DNA from: Pseudomonadota bacterium
Lineage (GTDB): Bacteria; Pseudomonadota; Gammaproteobacteria; Steroidobacterales; Steroidobacteraceae
DNA: 7,304 bases
Direction: 5' to 3'
Assembly (NCBI GenBank): GCA_023433465.1
Contig: JAEZCR010000296.1
Coordinates: forward strand, 1 to 7,304
In this document: positions 1-6,661 of the stretch, one piece after another
Position numbering within the stretch: the stretch's first letter is position 1
How the letters are laid out: every line of letters starts with the position of its first letter
Notes under the pieces: model-generated
Database searches by the model: none
The model's input: only the letters and a program-made list of their open reading frames with translations
Told to the model about the DNA's origin: nothing
Position numbers and translations under genes: made by a program

Positions 1-352
1 CGGTCGGCTTCGGCAATCCGCCCCAGGGCGCGGTCGCCGGATCGTTGTCGAGCGTGCAGGCGAGCCCGAGCGAGCAGTAACGGCAGCTGTTGCCGGGATA
101 ACCCAGCTTGTCGAGCACCGCGAAGTAGCGCGGCGAAAGTTGTTTGGCCGAGATGTAGGCCGACCACCACTGGTTGCTGATCAGCGGTATGTCGAGCGCG
201 TGGAAGATCTCGTGCGGCGTATCGGCCTGCGCGATCGCGAACGGCTCGCCGTTGTCGATCACGCGCCGCCGCAGGTCCGCGACGAATTGCCGCTGGTGCG
301 CGGTCGCGTCGGCCGTGCAGGCGAGATCCTTGCGGCTGCGTTGTCCGCTCAC
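1..352 (-). CDS. 2-hydroxyacyl-CoA dehydratase / benzoyl-CoA reductase family subunit (HgdB/BcrC-like), N-terminal part
   Basis: The gene runs off the left edge; 117 codons are visible. The stretch IPLISNQWWSAYISAKQLSP (residues 55-74) followed by CRYCSLGLAC (residues 90-99) is typical of one subunit of the 2-hydroxyacyl-CoA dehydratase / benzoyl-CoA reductase superfamily. Those enzymes use [4Fe-4S] clusters to remove water from, or add electrons to, acyl-CoA thioesters in the cytosol. Cys90, Cys93 and Cys99 are candidate cluster ligands (inference). The start is GTG at 352, overlapping the preceding TGA by 4 bp (GTGA), with a GGGAG Shine-Dalgarno 7 nt upstream. No ATG lies nearby in this frame. 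It probably partners the related subunit encoded at 2511-3605, on the other side of the CoA-transferase gene. The family is fairly sure; whether the enzyme is a dehydratase or a reductase, and its substrate, are unknown. Confidence 0.82.
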   Translation of the reverse strand, partial: MSGQRSRKDLACTADATAHQRQFVADLRRRVIDNGEPFAIAQADTPHEIFHALDIPLISNQWWSAYISAKQLSPRYFAVLDKLGYPGNSCRYCSLGLACTLDNDPATAPWGGLPKPT

Positions 353-2514
353 TTGAACACTCCCATTTGCTCGAGCTCGACCAAGCGCGCTTCGGACACG
401 CCGCAGATCTCGCGGGCGATCCGCGCGTTGTGCTCGCCCATGTTGGGCGCGCGGAACGGAACGCCGCCCGCGCGCGAAAAATCGATCGGTGTGCGCATGT
501 GTCCGAACTCGCCGAGCAGCGGATGCGGCAGCGGGACCAGCGCGCCGCGCGCGCGGATCTGCGGGTCGCGTTCGAACAGGTCCGCCATGTCCTGCACGGC
601 GCCCGCGGCAATGCCCATGTTCTGCAGGTATTCCGCGGCCTCGACGTCGCGGCGCGACACGCACCAGGCGGACATTGCCGCCTCACGCGTGTCCGCATCG
701 GCGGCGGCGAGTCGTTCGGAGCGCGCGAATGTCTGCCATTGTTCGGCGGTGTGGAACGTGACGGCGATCCAGCGATCGGCGTCGCGGGTTCCGTAGACGC
801 CCTGGTGAAAGACGCGCGGATCGGAATTGCCGGGGCGCGAGCCCGACGCGCCCGGCAGGAACGCATCGCGCATCTGCTGCACGCACAACTCGTACATCGA
901 CGCGTCGATGTGGCAGCCGCGGCGATGCGACTCACGGTGCTCGAGCGCCGCGATCACGGCGGCGGCCATCGCGAAGGGCAGGATCACGTCGCCGTAGGGC
1001 GCCGCGCTCGGGATCACGGGCGGACGGTCGAGCCAGCCCGTGAGATAGGTGCGTCCGCTCAGCGCCGCGCCGGTGCCGTCGACGCCCCAGCTCTTGGCGA
1101 GCGGGCCGGTCTGTCCGTACACGCTGCCGGACACCATGATCAGCCCGGGATTGCGTTCCGCCAGGCGCGGATAGTCGAGGCCTAACTTTTCGAGCGTGCC
1201 GGGAGAGAAGTTCTCTACCACGACGTCGGCCCAATCGATCAGCGGATCGAGCAGTTCGCGGCTCGCGGGCTGCTTGAGATCGAGTGAGAGGCTCAGCTTC
1301 GAGGTGTTGAGATGCGCGAACCACGGCTTGTCGTCGAGGTTGCCGGCGCGCGACGCGCTTACCTGGACGTCGAGCCGCGACAGGCACGGACGCGTGCGCG
1401 ATTCGAGCTTGACGATATCCGCGCCGAGGTCGCCCAGCGTCTTGGTGGTGATGGAGCCGACCAGCGCCCACGAGAAATCCAGCACGCGCACGCCGGACAA
1501 CGGGCCGCGCGCCGCGACGTTGGAGCGCACCGCGGGCGGCGGTGCCGTCTGCGGTGCGGAAATGACCTTGAGGAAGCGGCCCGGTTCGCGGCCGGACGGC
1601 GTGTCGCGCCAGAAGCCGCGCGCTTCGAGATGCGCATCCGCGAGCACCGCGGCCGGCGTGGCGACGACGGTCGCGTTGATGCCGCGCCGTCGGCCTTCGT
1701 CGGCGATCTCGGCGCAGGTGCGTGTCTTGAAAAACGCCTCGATCGCCGATTCCCAGCGCGCGCGCGTCGCCGGGTCGAGCGTCGAACGGTTGTACGTTTC
1801 CCAGTTCACGCCCGCCAGCGGATTGTCTACGCCGCAGGCGTCCATCCAGTCGCTGAGACCCTGGTTCGCGGGCGCGCCGAAACGTCCGGTCATGAGCGAG
1901 TGGAAGCAGTAACCGTCCTTCAACTCCCAGATGCAGCGCACGGTTGCGCGGCCGTAGTTGAGCGCGCCACCGGCGCGGCCCAGCAGGCGGCGGTCGAACT
2001 GCCACACGAGCGCGCCGTTCACGTTGCGCGAAAACGCGACTTCCTGCGTCGAGATGTCGACGTGTTGTCCCAGTCCGCTGCGGCGGCGCTCGGCCAGCGC
2101 GGCCAGCGCGCCGACCGCGGCGACCATGTCCGCGTGAAATTCGCAGGCATCGAGCGCTTCCTTGACCGGCACGCGATCGAGATCGCCGACCAGGCGAAGG
2201 ATGCCGCCGGTGGCTGATGCCACGAGCTCCGAGCCGCGCCAGTGCCGGCGCGGGCCCGAACTGCCGAACGTGCTGACGGACACGTGGACGAGGCGCGGAT
2301 TCGCCGCCTCGATCTGCGCGCGCGAAAGTCCGGTCTCCTCGATGCGCGCGAGTCCGAGATTCTCGACGAGCAGGTCCGCTCCGGCGAGGTCCGTCGCGCG
2401 CAGCGCCGAATCGCACCGGACGACGTCCGCGCCGAGATCGCGCAGGAAACGCGCGAGCGGAAGTTCGTACGACTGGCGCCACGCGAGGACGCGAATGTTT
2501 TCCAGCAGCTTCAT
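349..2514 (-). CDS. Fused two-domain CaiB/BaiF (family III) CoA-transferase
   Basis: A protein of 721 aa, nearly twice the usual 380-430 aa of family III CoA-transferases. It holds two family domains in tandem: domain 1 about residues 3-318, a Pro/Ala-rich linker near 320-338, and domain 2 about 340-721. Both begin with the family's N-terminal strand-turn (IRVLAWRQS and VRVLDFSWALVG), followed by LGADVV and LGADIVKLE. Both keep the aspartate corresponding to the catalytic Asp of formyl-CoA transferase and CaiB: Asp153 in GQHVDIS and Asp537 in CHIDASMYE. Family members move CoA between carboxylic acids through an aspartyl-CoA thioester. The expected role here is to activate the acid acted on by the flanking dehydratase-like subunits, as FldA does for FldBC (analogy, not proof). 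ATG at 2514 overlaps the upstream TGA by 4 bp (ATGA). The frame is open further upstream to about 2964, but that extension is low-complexity Arg/Ala shadow of the neighbouring gene. The substrate is unknown. Confidence 0.9.
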   Translation of the reverse strand: MKLLENIRVLAWRQSYELPLARFLRDLGADVVRCDSALRATDLAGADLLVENLGLARIEETGLSRAQIEAANPRLVHVSVSTFGSSGPRRHWRGSELVASATGGILRLVGDLDRVPVKEALDACEFHADMVAAVGALAALAERRRSGLGQHVDISTQEVAFSRNVNGALVWQFDRRLLGRAGGALNYGRATVRCIWELKDGYCFHSLMTGRFGAPANQGLSDWMDACGVDNPLAGVNWETYNRSTLDPATRARWESAIEAFFKTRTCAEIADEGRRRGINATVVATPAAVLADAHLEARGFWRDTPSGREPGRFLKVISAPQTAPPPAVRSNVAARGPLSGVRVLDFSWALVGSITTKTLGDLGADIVKLESRTRPCLSRLDVQVSASRAGNLDDKPWFAHLNTSKLSLSLDLKQPASRELLDPLIDWADVVVENFSPGTLEKLGLDYPRLAERNPGLIMVSGSVYGQTGPLAKSWGVDGTGAALSGRTYLTGWLDRPPVIPSAAPYGDVILPFAMAAAVIAALEHRESHRRGCHIDASMYELCVQQMRDAFLPGASGSRPGNSDPRVFHQGVYGTRDADRWIAVTFHTAEQWQTFARSERLAAADADTREAAMSAWCVSRRDVEAAEYLQNMGIAAGAVQDMADLFERDPQIRARGALVPLPHPLLGEFGHMRTPIDFSRAGGVPFRAPNMGEHNARIAREICGVSEARLVELEQMGVFK
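360..364 (-). promoter_or_regulatory. Ribosome binding site for the left-edge dehydratase subunit
   Basis: GGGAG on the minus strand lies 7 nt before the GTG at 352. It sits inside the last codons of the CoA-transferase gene and supports the GTG start with its 4-bp GTGA overlap. Confidence 0.6.
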
Positions 2515-3605
2515 GAAGATTTCTTGAGCTCGCGCATGAAATGCATCACCTCTGTCACCGCTTCGGCCGAGATCGCGGGCGGCTGGCGGGAGAGCAACAA
2601 CGCCGGCACGCCGGACTCGCGCAGCGCGCGCATCTGGCGCGCGATTTCCCAGGGTAGTGCTTCGTCCTGTTCGCTGAGCCAGACGAGCACGGCGTCGGCG
2701 CGTTGATCGAGCGCGTTGTCGGCGAGCCAGCGCGCGTTCCGGCGCATCGCGAGCGCGGGCGATTGGAACCGCCGGGATTCTTCGGCGATCGCCGCGAGTG
2801 GTTCGCGCTCGCCGCGCTCCGCCGCGCCCGACGCCTCGGTGAGTTCTAGCACCACGCAGGCGCCGCAGGCCTCGACGGCCAGGTGCAGCTGGTCGTCGGG
2901 CGGCGGATCGCCGGCGAGCACCACGCGCTTCGGCAGGTGCAGCAGCGAGGCCTGCGCGAGCCACTGCCGCGCGCCCGCGTCGAAGGATTCACGCCAGTCG
3001 CAGCCCGCCGCGAAATCGAACGACCACGCATCGCTGCCGCGCAGCGGCGCGGGTAGCTGGCGCTGCGCCTTGACGGCCTGCACGAGTTCCGCGCGCCGCT
3101 GCACGCGGCCGAACGCCGCTGCGAGTCGTTCGGGCGCGCTGCCGAGTTGCATGGCGAGGAGTCGGGTGGAGTCGAGCGTATGTTCGAAGCTGAGCGCGCG
3201 ATCGAGGCCCGCGATGTCGTAGAGCAGGGGACGCGGCCCCGCGCACACGCCGCGGCGCCGCAGCTCGCAGACGTAGTAGTAGAGCCGCTGGGTGCTGTCG
3301 TCGCCGCGCGAGAAGATCACCGCATCGAGATGGTCGAGCGACTCGTTCAGCCACTGCTCGGCGATCGAGCGCAGCGCGGGCGCGAACGACGACTCCACGA
3401 ACCGGTCCGCGGCCGGCGTCGCCGCGTCCCCGAGTCCACGCAGCCGCACCGGCAGCGCATTCGCCGCGAGTATCAGCGCCACCGGTATGTCGCCGCCGAC
3501 GTAGCCGACGACGCGCTGGCCGTTCGCGGCCGCGGCGCGCGCCACGCTCTGCGGGTCCTGCCGCAGGCTGACCAACGAGTTCGCGAATCCGTCGGAGATG
3601 TTCAT
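2511..3605 (-). CDS. 2-hydroxyacyl-CoA dehydratase / benzoyl-CoA reductase family subunit (HgdA/BcrB-like)
   Basis: A protein of 364 aa, the normal size for one subunit of the 2-hydroxyacyl-CoA dehydratase D-component family (HgdA/HgdB, BcrB/BcrC). Support comes from GYVGGDIPVALILAANALPV (residues 34-53, the opening Rossmann-like segment), then DAVIFSRGDDSTQRLYYYVCE (residues 94-114) and DPPPDDQLHLAVEACGA (residues 233-249). Cysteines are Cys113, Cys121, Cys202, Cys247 and Cys250. The segment ESSFAPALRS (71-80) has Ala75 where I would expect a Cys-Pro in many relatives, so cluster binding may differ. The subunit should pair with the product at the left edge. Start choice: ATG at 3605 sits 5 nt after the TRAP gene's stop; an in-frame GTG at 3614 would give a 4-bp GTGA overlap like the other junctions and add three residues. 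Neither has a clear Shine-Dalgarno. No activator ATPase of the HgdC/BcrA type is visible. Confidence 0.85.
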   Translation of the reverse strand: MNISDGFANSLVSLRQDPQSVARAAAANGQRVVGYVGGDIPVALILAANALPVRLRGLGDAATPAADRFVESSFAPALRSIAEQWLNESLDHLDAVIFSRGDDSTQRLYYYVCELRRRGVCAGPRPLLYDIAGLDRALSFEHTLDSTRLLAMQLGSAPERLAAAFGRVQRRAELVQAVKAQRQLPAPLRGSDAWSFDFAAGCDWRESFDAGARQWLAQASLLHLPKRVVLAGDPPPDDQLHLAVEACGACVVLELTEASGAAERGEREPLAAIAEESRRFQSPALAMRRNARWLADNALDQRADAVLVWLSEQDEALPWEIARQMRALRESGVPALLLSRQPPAISAEAVTEVMHFMRELKKSS

Positions 3606-3610
3606 CGCGT

Positions 3611-4900
3611 TCACGTCAGCCACATGGGCAGCGCGAGGGCCATGCCGGGAATCGCGATCAGCATCGCGAGGTGCACGAAGTCGGCGGCGAGAAACGGCAG
3701 CACGCCCTTGAACACGCGGCCGATCGAGATGTCTGGCGCGATGCTGTGCATGACGTACAGGTTGATGCCGATCGGCGGATGCACGAAGCCGATTTCCATC
3801 GTGCGCACGAAGAAGATGCCGAACCAGATCGGCGAGATGCCGAGCGCGGTCGTGATCGGCAGCAGGATCGGCGCGGTCAGCAGCATGAGCGCGAGGCCGT
3901 CGAGCACCGAGCCCAGCAGCAGCAGCAGGACGGCGATGGCGATGACGGTCGCCGTGGGTCCGCTGTTCATGCCGTGCACGAGCGCGGCGATCTGCTCGGC
4001 CAGGCCCGTGAAACTCATGAACGCCGCGAAGACCAGCGCGCCGATGATGACCACGTACAACATGCCGCTGGTCCGAAGCGTCAACGCGAGCGCTTCGCAG
4101 AACGAGCTCCAGGTCAGCCGCTTGCGCACCGCGCACAGGATCAATGACAGCGTCGCGCCGATGGACGCCGCCTCGGTGGGCGTGAACCAGCCCACCGCGA
4201 TGCCGATGAGCACGATCGCCACCATCGTCACTAGGTCGAGCACGCGCAGAATGGCCGCGCCGCGATCGCGCCACGACACGCGCTCCGAGGGCGGGGCGAT
4301 CGCGGGACGGATCCGGCACAGCAACACGATCACCGTCATGTAGAGCAGGGCCTGCGTGATCACCGGGATGATCGCCGCGGTGAACAACGTGCCGATGGAT
4401 TGTTCGGCGATGATGCCGAAGACGATGAGCGCGCCCGAGGGTGGCGTGAGCGAGCCGAGCGTGCCGCCCGCGGCCACCGAACCGGCCGCGAAGGCCGACG
4501 AATAGCCGCGCCGGCGCATCTCGGGCAGGCCGATCTGTCCCATCGTCGCGGCGGTCGCGAGGCTCGAGCCGCTCACGGCGCCGAATCCAGCGCACCCCGC
4601 GATCGTCGCGAGCGCCATGCCGCCGCGCCTATGACCGACCATGCTGGAGGCCGCGCTGAAGAAGTCGCGGCTCGCGCCGGCGGCGAAACAGAAGTTGGCC
4701 ATGAGCAGGAACAACGGCAACACGCCGAGCTCCACGCGCGTCACCGTCTCGAAGAAGACGACGCTGCTCTTGATCAGCGCGGGCTCGGGGCCGATCAGGA
4801 TGACGAGACCCACGAGTCCCACGACGCCCATCGCGACGCCGATCGGAACACCGAGCGCAAGGAGTGCCAGCAGCGCGCCGACGCCGATTGCGCCGCTCAC
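3611..4900 (-). CDS. dctM: TRAP transporter large permease subunit (DctM family)
   Basis: A protein of 429 aa, the standard length for the DctM/SiaM large membrane subunit of sodium-coupled TRAP carboxylate transporters. It is hydrophobic throughout with about 12 membrane segments. Family hallmarks are present: GAVSGSSLATAATMGQIGLP (residues 107-126), GGTLGSLTPPSGALIVFG (145-162), GWFTPTEAASIGA (237-249) and HPPIGINLYV (374-383). It forms the substrate and ion path in the inner membrane with the DctQ subunit encoded just upstream, and normally receives substrate from a periplasmic binding protein, which is not in this window. The start is GTG at 4900, overlapping the dctQ stop by 4 bp (GTGA), with GGAG 8 nt upstream; translation from there begins MSGAIGVG, right before the first membrane segment. 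The longer open frame upstream is shadow of dctQ. Substrate is not readable, but the operon suggests an organic acid used as its CoA ester. Confidence 0.95.
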   Translation of the reverse strand: MSGAIGVGALLALLALGVPIGVAMGVVGLVGLVILIGPEPALIKSSVVFFETVTRVELGVLPLFLLMANFCFAAGASRDFFSAASSMVGHRRGGMALATIAGCAGFGAVSGSSLATAATMGQIGLPEMRRRGYSSAFAAGSVAAGGTLGSLTPPSGALIVFGIIAEQSIGTLFTAAIIPVITQALLYMTVIVLLCRIRPAIAPPSERVSWRDRGAAILRVLDLVTMVAIVLIGIAVGWFTPTEAASIGATLSLILCAVRKRLTWSSFCEALALTLRTSGMLYVVIIGALVFAAFMSFTGLAEQIAALVHGMNSGPTATVIAIAVLLLLLGSVLDGLALMLLTAPILLPITTALGISPIWFGIFFVRTMEIGFVHPPIGINLYVMHSIAPDISIGRVFKGVLPFLAADFVHLAMLIAIPGMALALPMWLT

Positions 4901-5388
4901 GTCGCGTTCTCCGACCGAACTTGTTTCGGCTGGAAGGCGAGGCGCAGGAACGTCACCGTGAGCGCGGCCCCGGTGAGCGCGACGATGGCGCGCAGCGGGC
5001 GGAACGGCAGGCTCAGCACCTCGGATTTCTCGAACGTGTCCCAGTACTCGATCGCGAGCCAGGTGCCGCCCGCGCACATGGCCGCGAAGAACAGTCCCGA
5101 GAGCACGGAGGCGGCGCGGGCTATCTTCTCGCGCGCTCCCCCGGGGAGCCGCTCCGTGAGCATGTGCACGGCCGCGTGCGCGCCGCGCTGCGTGGCGATC
5201 AGCATCGCGGCGCAGGCCGCGGGCACGATCGCCGCCTGGACCAGCTCGATCGCGCCCATCACGGGGACGCCGATGTGACGCCCGATGACGGCAGTGGCCT
5301 CGACCACCATCATGCCGAGCAGGCCGGCGGAACCCACGTAGAACAGCGGCCCGCGCCGTGTTCCATTCTGCGTGTTCACTGTATCCAT
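4897..5388 (-). CDS. dctQ: TRAP transporter small permease subunit (DctQ family)
   Basis: A protein of 163 aa, matching the DctQ small membrane subunit in length and in its four membrane segments (about residues 14-36, 43-65, 91-112 and 132-151). The segment RHIGVPVMGAIELVQ (37-51) between the first two helices, and the charged RGAHAAVHMLTERLP (68-82) after the second, match the family layout. It forms the membrane complex with the DctM protein encoded directly downstream; the two genes overlap by 4 bp (GTGA). ATG at 5388 is chosen because GGGAAGG lies 6 nt upstream; this gives a 13-bp overlap with the capA-like gene. An in-frame GTG at 5379 would give a 4-bp GTGA overlap but is badly spaced from that Shine-Dalgarno. 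Sequence conservation in this family is low, so the call leans on topology and on the dctM neighbour. Confidence 0.9.
   Translation of the reverse strand: MDTVNTQNGTRRGPLFYVGSAGLLGMMVVEATAVIGRHIGVPVMGAIELVQAAIVPAACAAMLIATQRGAHAAVHMLTERLPGGAREKIARAASVLSGLFFAAMCAGGTWLAIEYWDTFEKSEVLSLPFRPLRAIVALTGAALTVTFLRLAFQPKQVRSENAT
4909..4912 (-). promoter_or_regulatory. Ribosome binding site for dctM
   Basis: GGAG on the minus strand, 8 nt before the GTG at 4900, within the end of dctQ. It supports the GTG start over longer alternatives. Confidence 0.55.
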
Positions 5389-6482
5389 GCGCGGCCTTCC
5401 CGGTATTCGAGTGAGATCGGCCCGAGGCCCGCGGCCGCGGAGATTTCGCGCACGTAACGCATCACCCCTGGCGCCTCGGATTCCGCGCACACGCGCGGCC
5501 GGCCCGGGGGATCGACGTGCAGCGGAATGAAACCGGCGGCGTATGTGCCGTCGGCGCGCAGGCGCACGCAGCCGAGCATGGCGTTGACGGCTTCCGGATG
5601 AAATGGCGCGAGGTAATAAGCGGGATCCGGGGTGAATCCGAAGATCTCGCGGCGGCGACGCGCCCACTCGGCGCGCGCTGGATCGTCGGTGTCCGGGCTC
5701 AATGCGCGCGTGACCACGCAGCCGTTACCGAGCCCGTGAAATATCGGCTTGCCGCGGTGGATCTCGATACCGCGCAGGATGTGCGCGTGATGGCCGATCA
5801 CGACGTCGGCGCCGGCATCGATGGCCGCGTGCGCGACGGCGCGCTCGTAGGGCGCGAGCACCGCGGGCGTGTGCACGATGCCCTTGTGCAGGGCCACGAT
5901 GACGAATTGGGCGGCGGCGCGCGCCGCGCGGATGTCCGCGGCCATGTCCGCGAGCGAAGCTTCGTTCGGCGTGGAAAGCGGCGCGCGCGGATTGATCGTT
6001 GAGCCATCGGCGGTGTCGATGCGCACGTACGCGCAGCCGGGGCGCGTGGCTGTCGCCCAGGCGTCCTCCGGTCCGACGCAGTTGTAGCTCAGCACGCCGA
6101 TGCGTGTATCCCCGCCGTCGATGAAGCAGGGACGCCGCGCGGCGGTGATATCGGCGCCGACGCCGCACGACGCGACTCCCGCGGCATCGAGCGCGGCGAC
6201 GGTATCGGCGATGCCTTCGGCGCCGCAATCGGCGATGTGATTGCCCGCGAGCGTGACCGCCTGGAACCCGGCGCGACGGATGGCGGGCACGTTGTCGGGA
6301 TCGGCGCCGGGCGCGGCGATGTCGCTGCGCAGGCGCGCCGCCGCGCGGGTATGCGGCACCTCGACGTGCCCGATCGCGACGTTTGCCGCGCGCAGGGCAG
6401 GGGCGATCCCGTCGAGCCAGTAATCAGGCTGCGGTACGTCGAGAATCAGATCGCCGGAGAAGACCAGGTCGACGTCGCTCAT
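5376..6482 (-). CDS. CapA-family metallophosphatase-fold protein
   Basis: A protein of 368 aa resembling the CapA/PgsA family (PGA_cap), which has a calcineurin-like metallophosphatase fold and is named after proteins needed for poly-gamma-glutamate capsule. Visible motifs in order: VFSGDL (residues 7-12), GHVEVPHT (38-45, the family's N/H-x-E-x-P element), LAGNHIADCG (78-87), ALHKG (197-201), VVIGHHAHILRGIEI (227-241) and KPIFHGLGN (245-253). The Asp, Asn and His residues are the presumed metal ligands. There is no signal peptide or membrane anchor: the first strand starts at residue 4, so the protein is probably cytosolic, unlike classical capsule CapA proteins. It is the first gene of the operon and overlaps dctQ by 13 bp, so a role tied to uptake or metabolism of the imported compound is likelier than capsule synthesis (inference). 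ATG at 6482 begins right at the first strand, yet no Shine-Dalgarno precedes it. The exact reaction is unknown. Confidence 0.85.
   Translation of the reverse strand: MSDVDLVFSGDLILDVPQPDYWLDGIAPALRAANVAIGHVEVPHTRAAARLRSDIAAPGADPDNVPAIRRAGFQAVTLAGNHIADCGAEGIADTVAALDAAGVASCGVGADITAARRPCFIDGGDTRIGVLSYNCVGPEDAWATATRPGCAYVRIDTADGSTINPRAPLSTPNEASLADMAADIRAARAAAQFVIVALHKGIVHTPAVLAPYERAVAHAAIDAGADVVIGHHAHILRGIEIHRGKPIFHGLGNGCVVTRALSPDTDDPARAEWARRRREIFGFTPDPAYYLAPFHPEAVNAMLGCVRLRADGTYAAGFIPLHVDPPGRPRVCAESEAPGVMRYVREISAAAGLGPISLEYREGRAWIQ
5395..5401 (-). promoter_or_regulatory. Ribosome binding site for dctQ
   Basis: GGGAAGG on the minus strand with a 6-nt spacer to ATG at 5388. It lies inside the end of the capA-like gene and decides between that ATG and the GTG at 5379. 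Confidence 0.65.
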
Positions 6483-6507
6483 GGAAGGTTAAGCGCGCCC
6501 CTCGCAA

Positions 6508-6547
6508 ATTGGTTTGTAGTGTCAACCATTCTAGTACTACCACCAAT
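6508..6547 (-). promoter_or_regulatory. Candidate promoter/operator region of the capA-TRAP-dehydratase operon
   Basis: This AT-rich island in the spacer between the marR-like gene and the capA-like gene holds nested symmetry. On the minus strand TGGTTGACACTACAAACCA (6528-6510) has perfect TGGTT/AACCA arms and contains a perfect -35-like TTGACA (6525-6520). A second perfect 8-bp palindrome, TAGTACTA, lies at 6532-6539. The outer arms ATTGGT...ACCAAT span the whole interval. No good -10 hexamer is found 16-18 bp after TTGACA; TAGAAT at 6533-6528 is a possible -10 for another start but lacks a -35. MarR proteins bind inverted repeats of this kind next to promoters, so an operator is plausible. 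The promoter itself is uncertain. Confidence 0.5.
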
Positions 6548-6562
6548 CGCCCGGCCGAGTCG

Positions 6563-6580
6563 AGCGGGAAGAGCCCGGCT
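6563..6580 (-). other. Weak bulged hairpin just after the marR-like reading frame
   Basis: AGC-C-GGG / CCCGCT pair around a 5-nt CTCTT loop on the minus strand, a few bases after the TGA at 6584. There is no T-tract, so it is not a convincing intrinsic terminator; read-through from marR into the operon remains possible. Confidence 0.2.
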
Positions 6581-6583
6581 TTG

Positions 6584-6661
6584 TCAGTCGGGGTCGTGCA
6601 GCCGGCGCAGCAGCGCGATCAGCGTGCGCAGTTCCTGGTCGGTGTAGCGGCTGACGAACTA
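6584..6661 (-). other. Amber codon and in-frame continuation of the MarR-like gene
   Basis: After TAG the same frame reads FVSRYTDQELRTLIALLRRL followed by HDPD and TGA. The pattern TDQELRTLIALLRRL is a typical final dimerisation helix of MarR proteins. The TAG could come from CAG, AAG, GAG, TGG, TTG or TCG by one base change. The segment looks like intact coding sequence, so the nonsense change is probably recent, an assembly error, or read through. Confidence 0.75.

Noticed and set aside
932..2482. Long minus-strand frame of 516 codons in another phase inside the CoA-transferase gene
   Set aside because: Its translation is Arg/Ala/Gly-rich low-complexity sequence without any family motif; it is a GC-rich shadow of the real frame.
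2515..2964. N-terminal extension of the CoA-transferase by 150 codons
   Set aside because: It overlaps the well-supported dehydratase-like subunit, is Arg/Ala-rich, and the domain begins exactly at the ATG at 2514.
3147..4343. Plus-strand open frame of 398 codons
   Set aside because: It is antisense to two convincing genes and reads as low-complexity sequence without domain motifs.
3606..4595. Long extension of the dehydratase-like subunit across the dctM gene
   Set aside because: The extension is Arg/His/Asp-rich shadow of dctM; the recognisable protein starts at 3605 or 3614.
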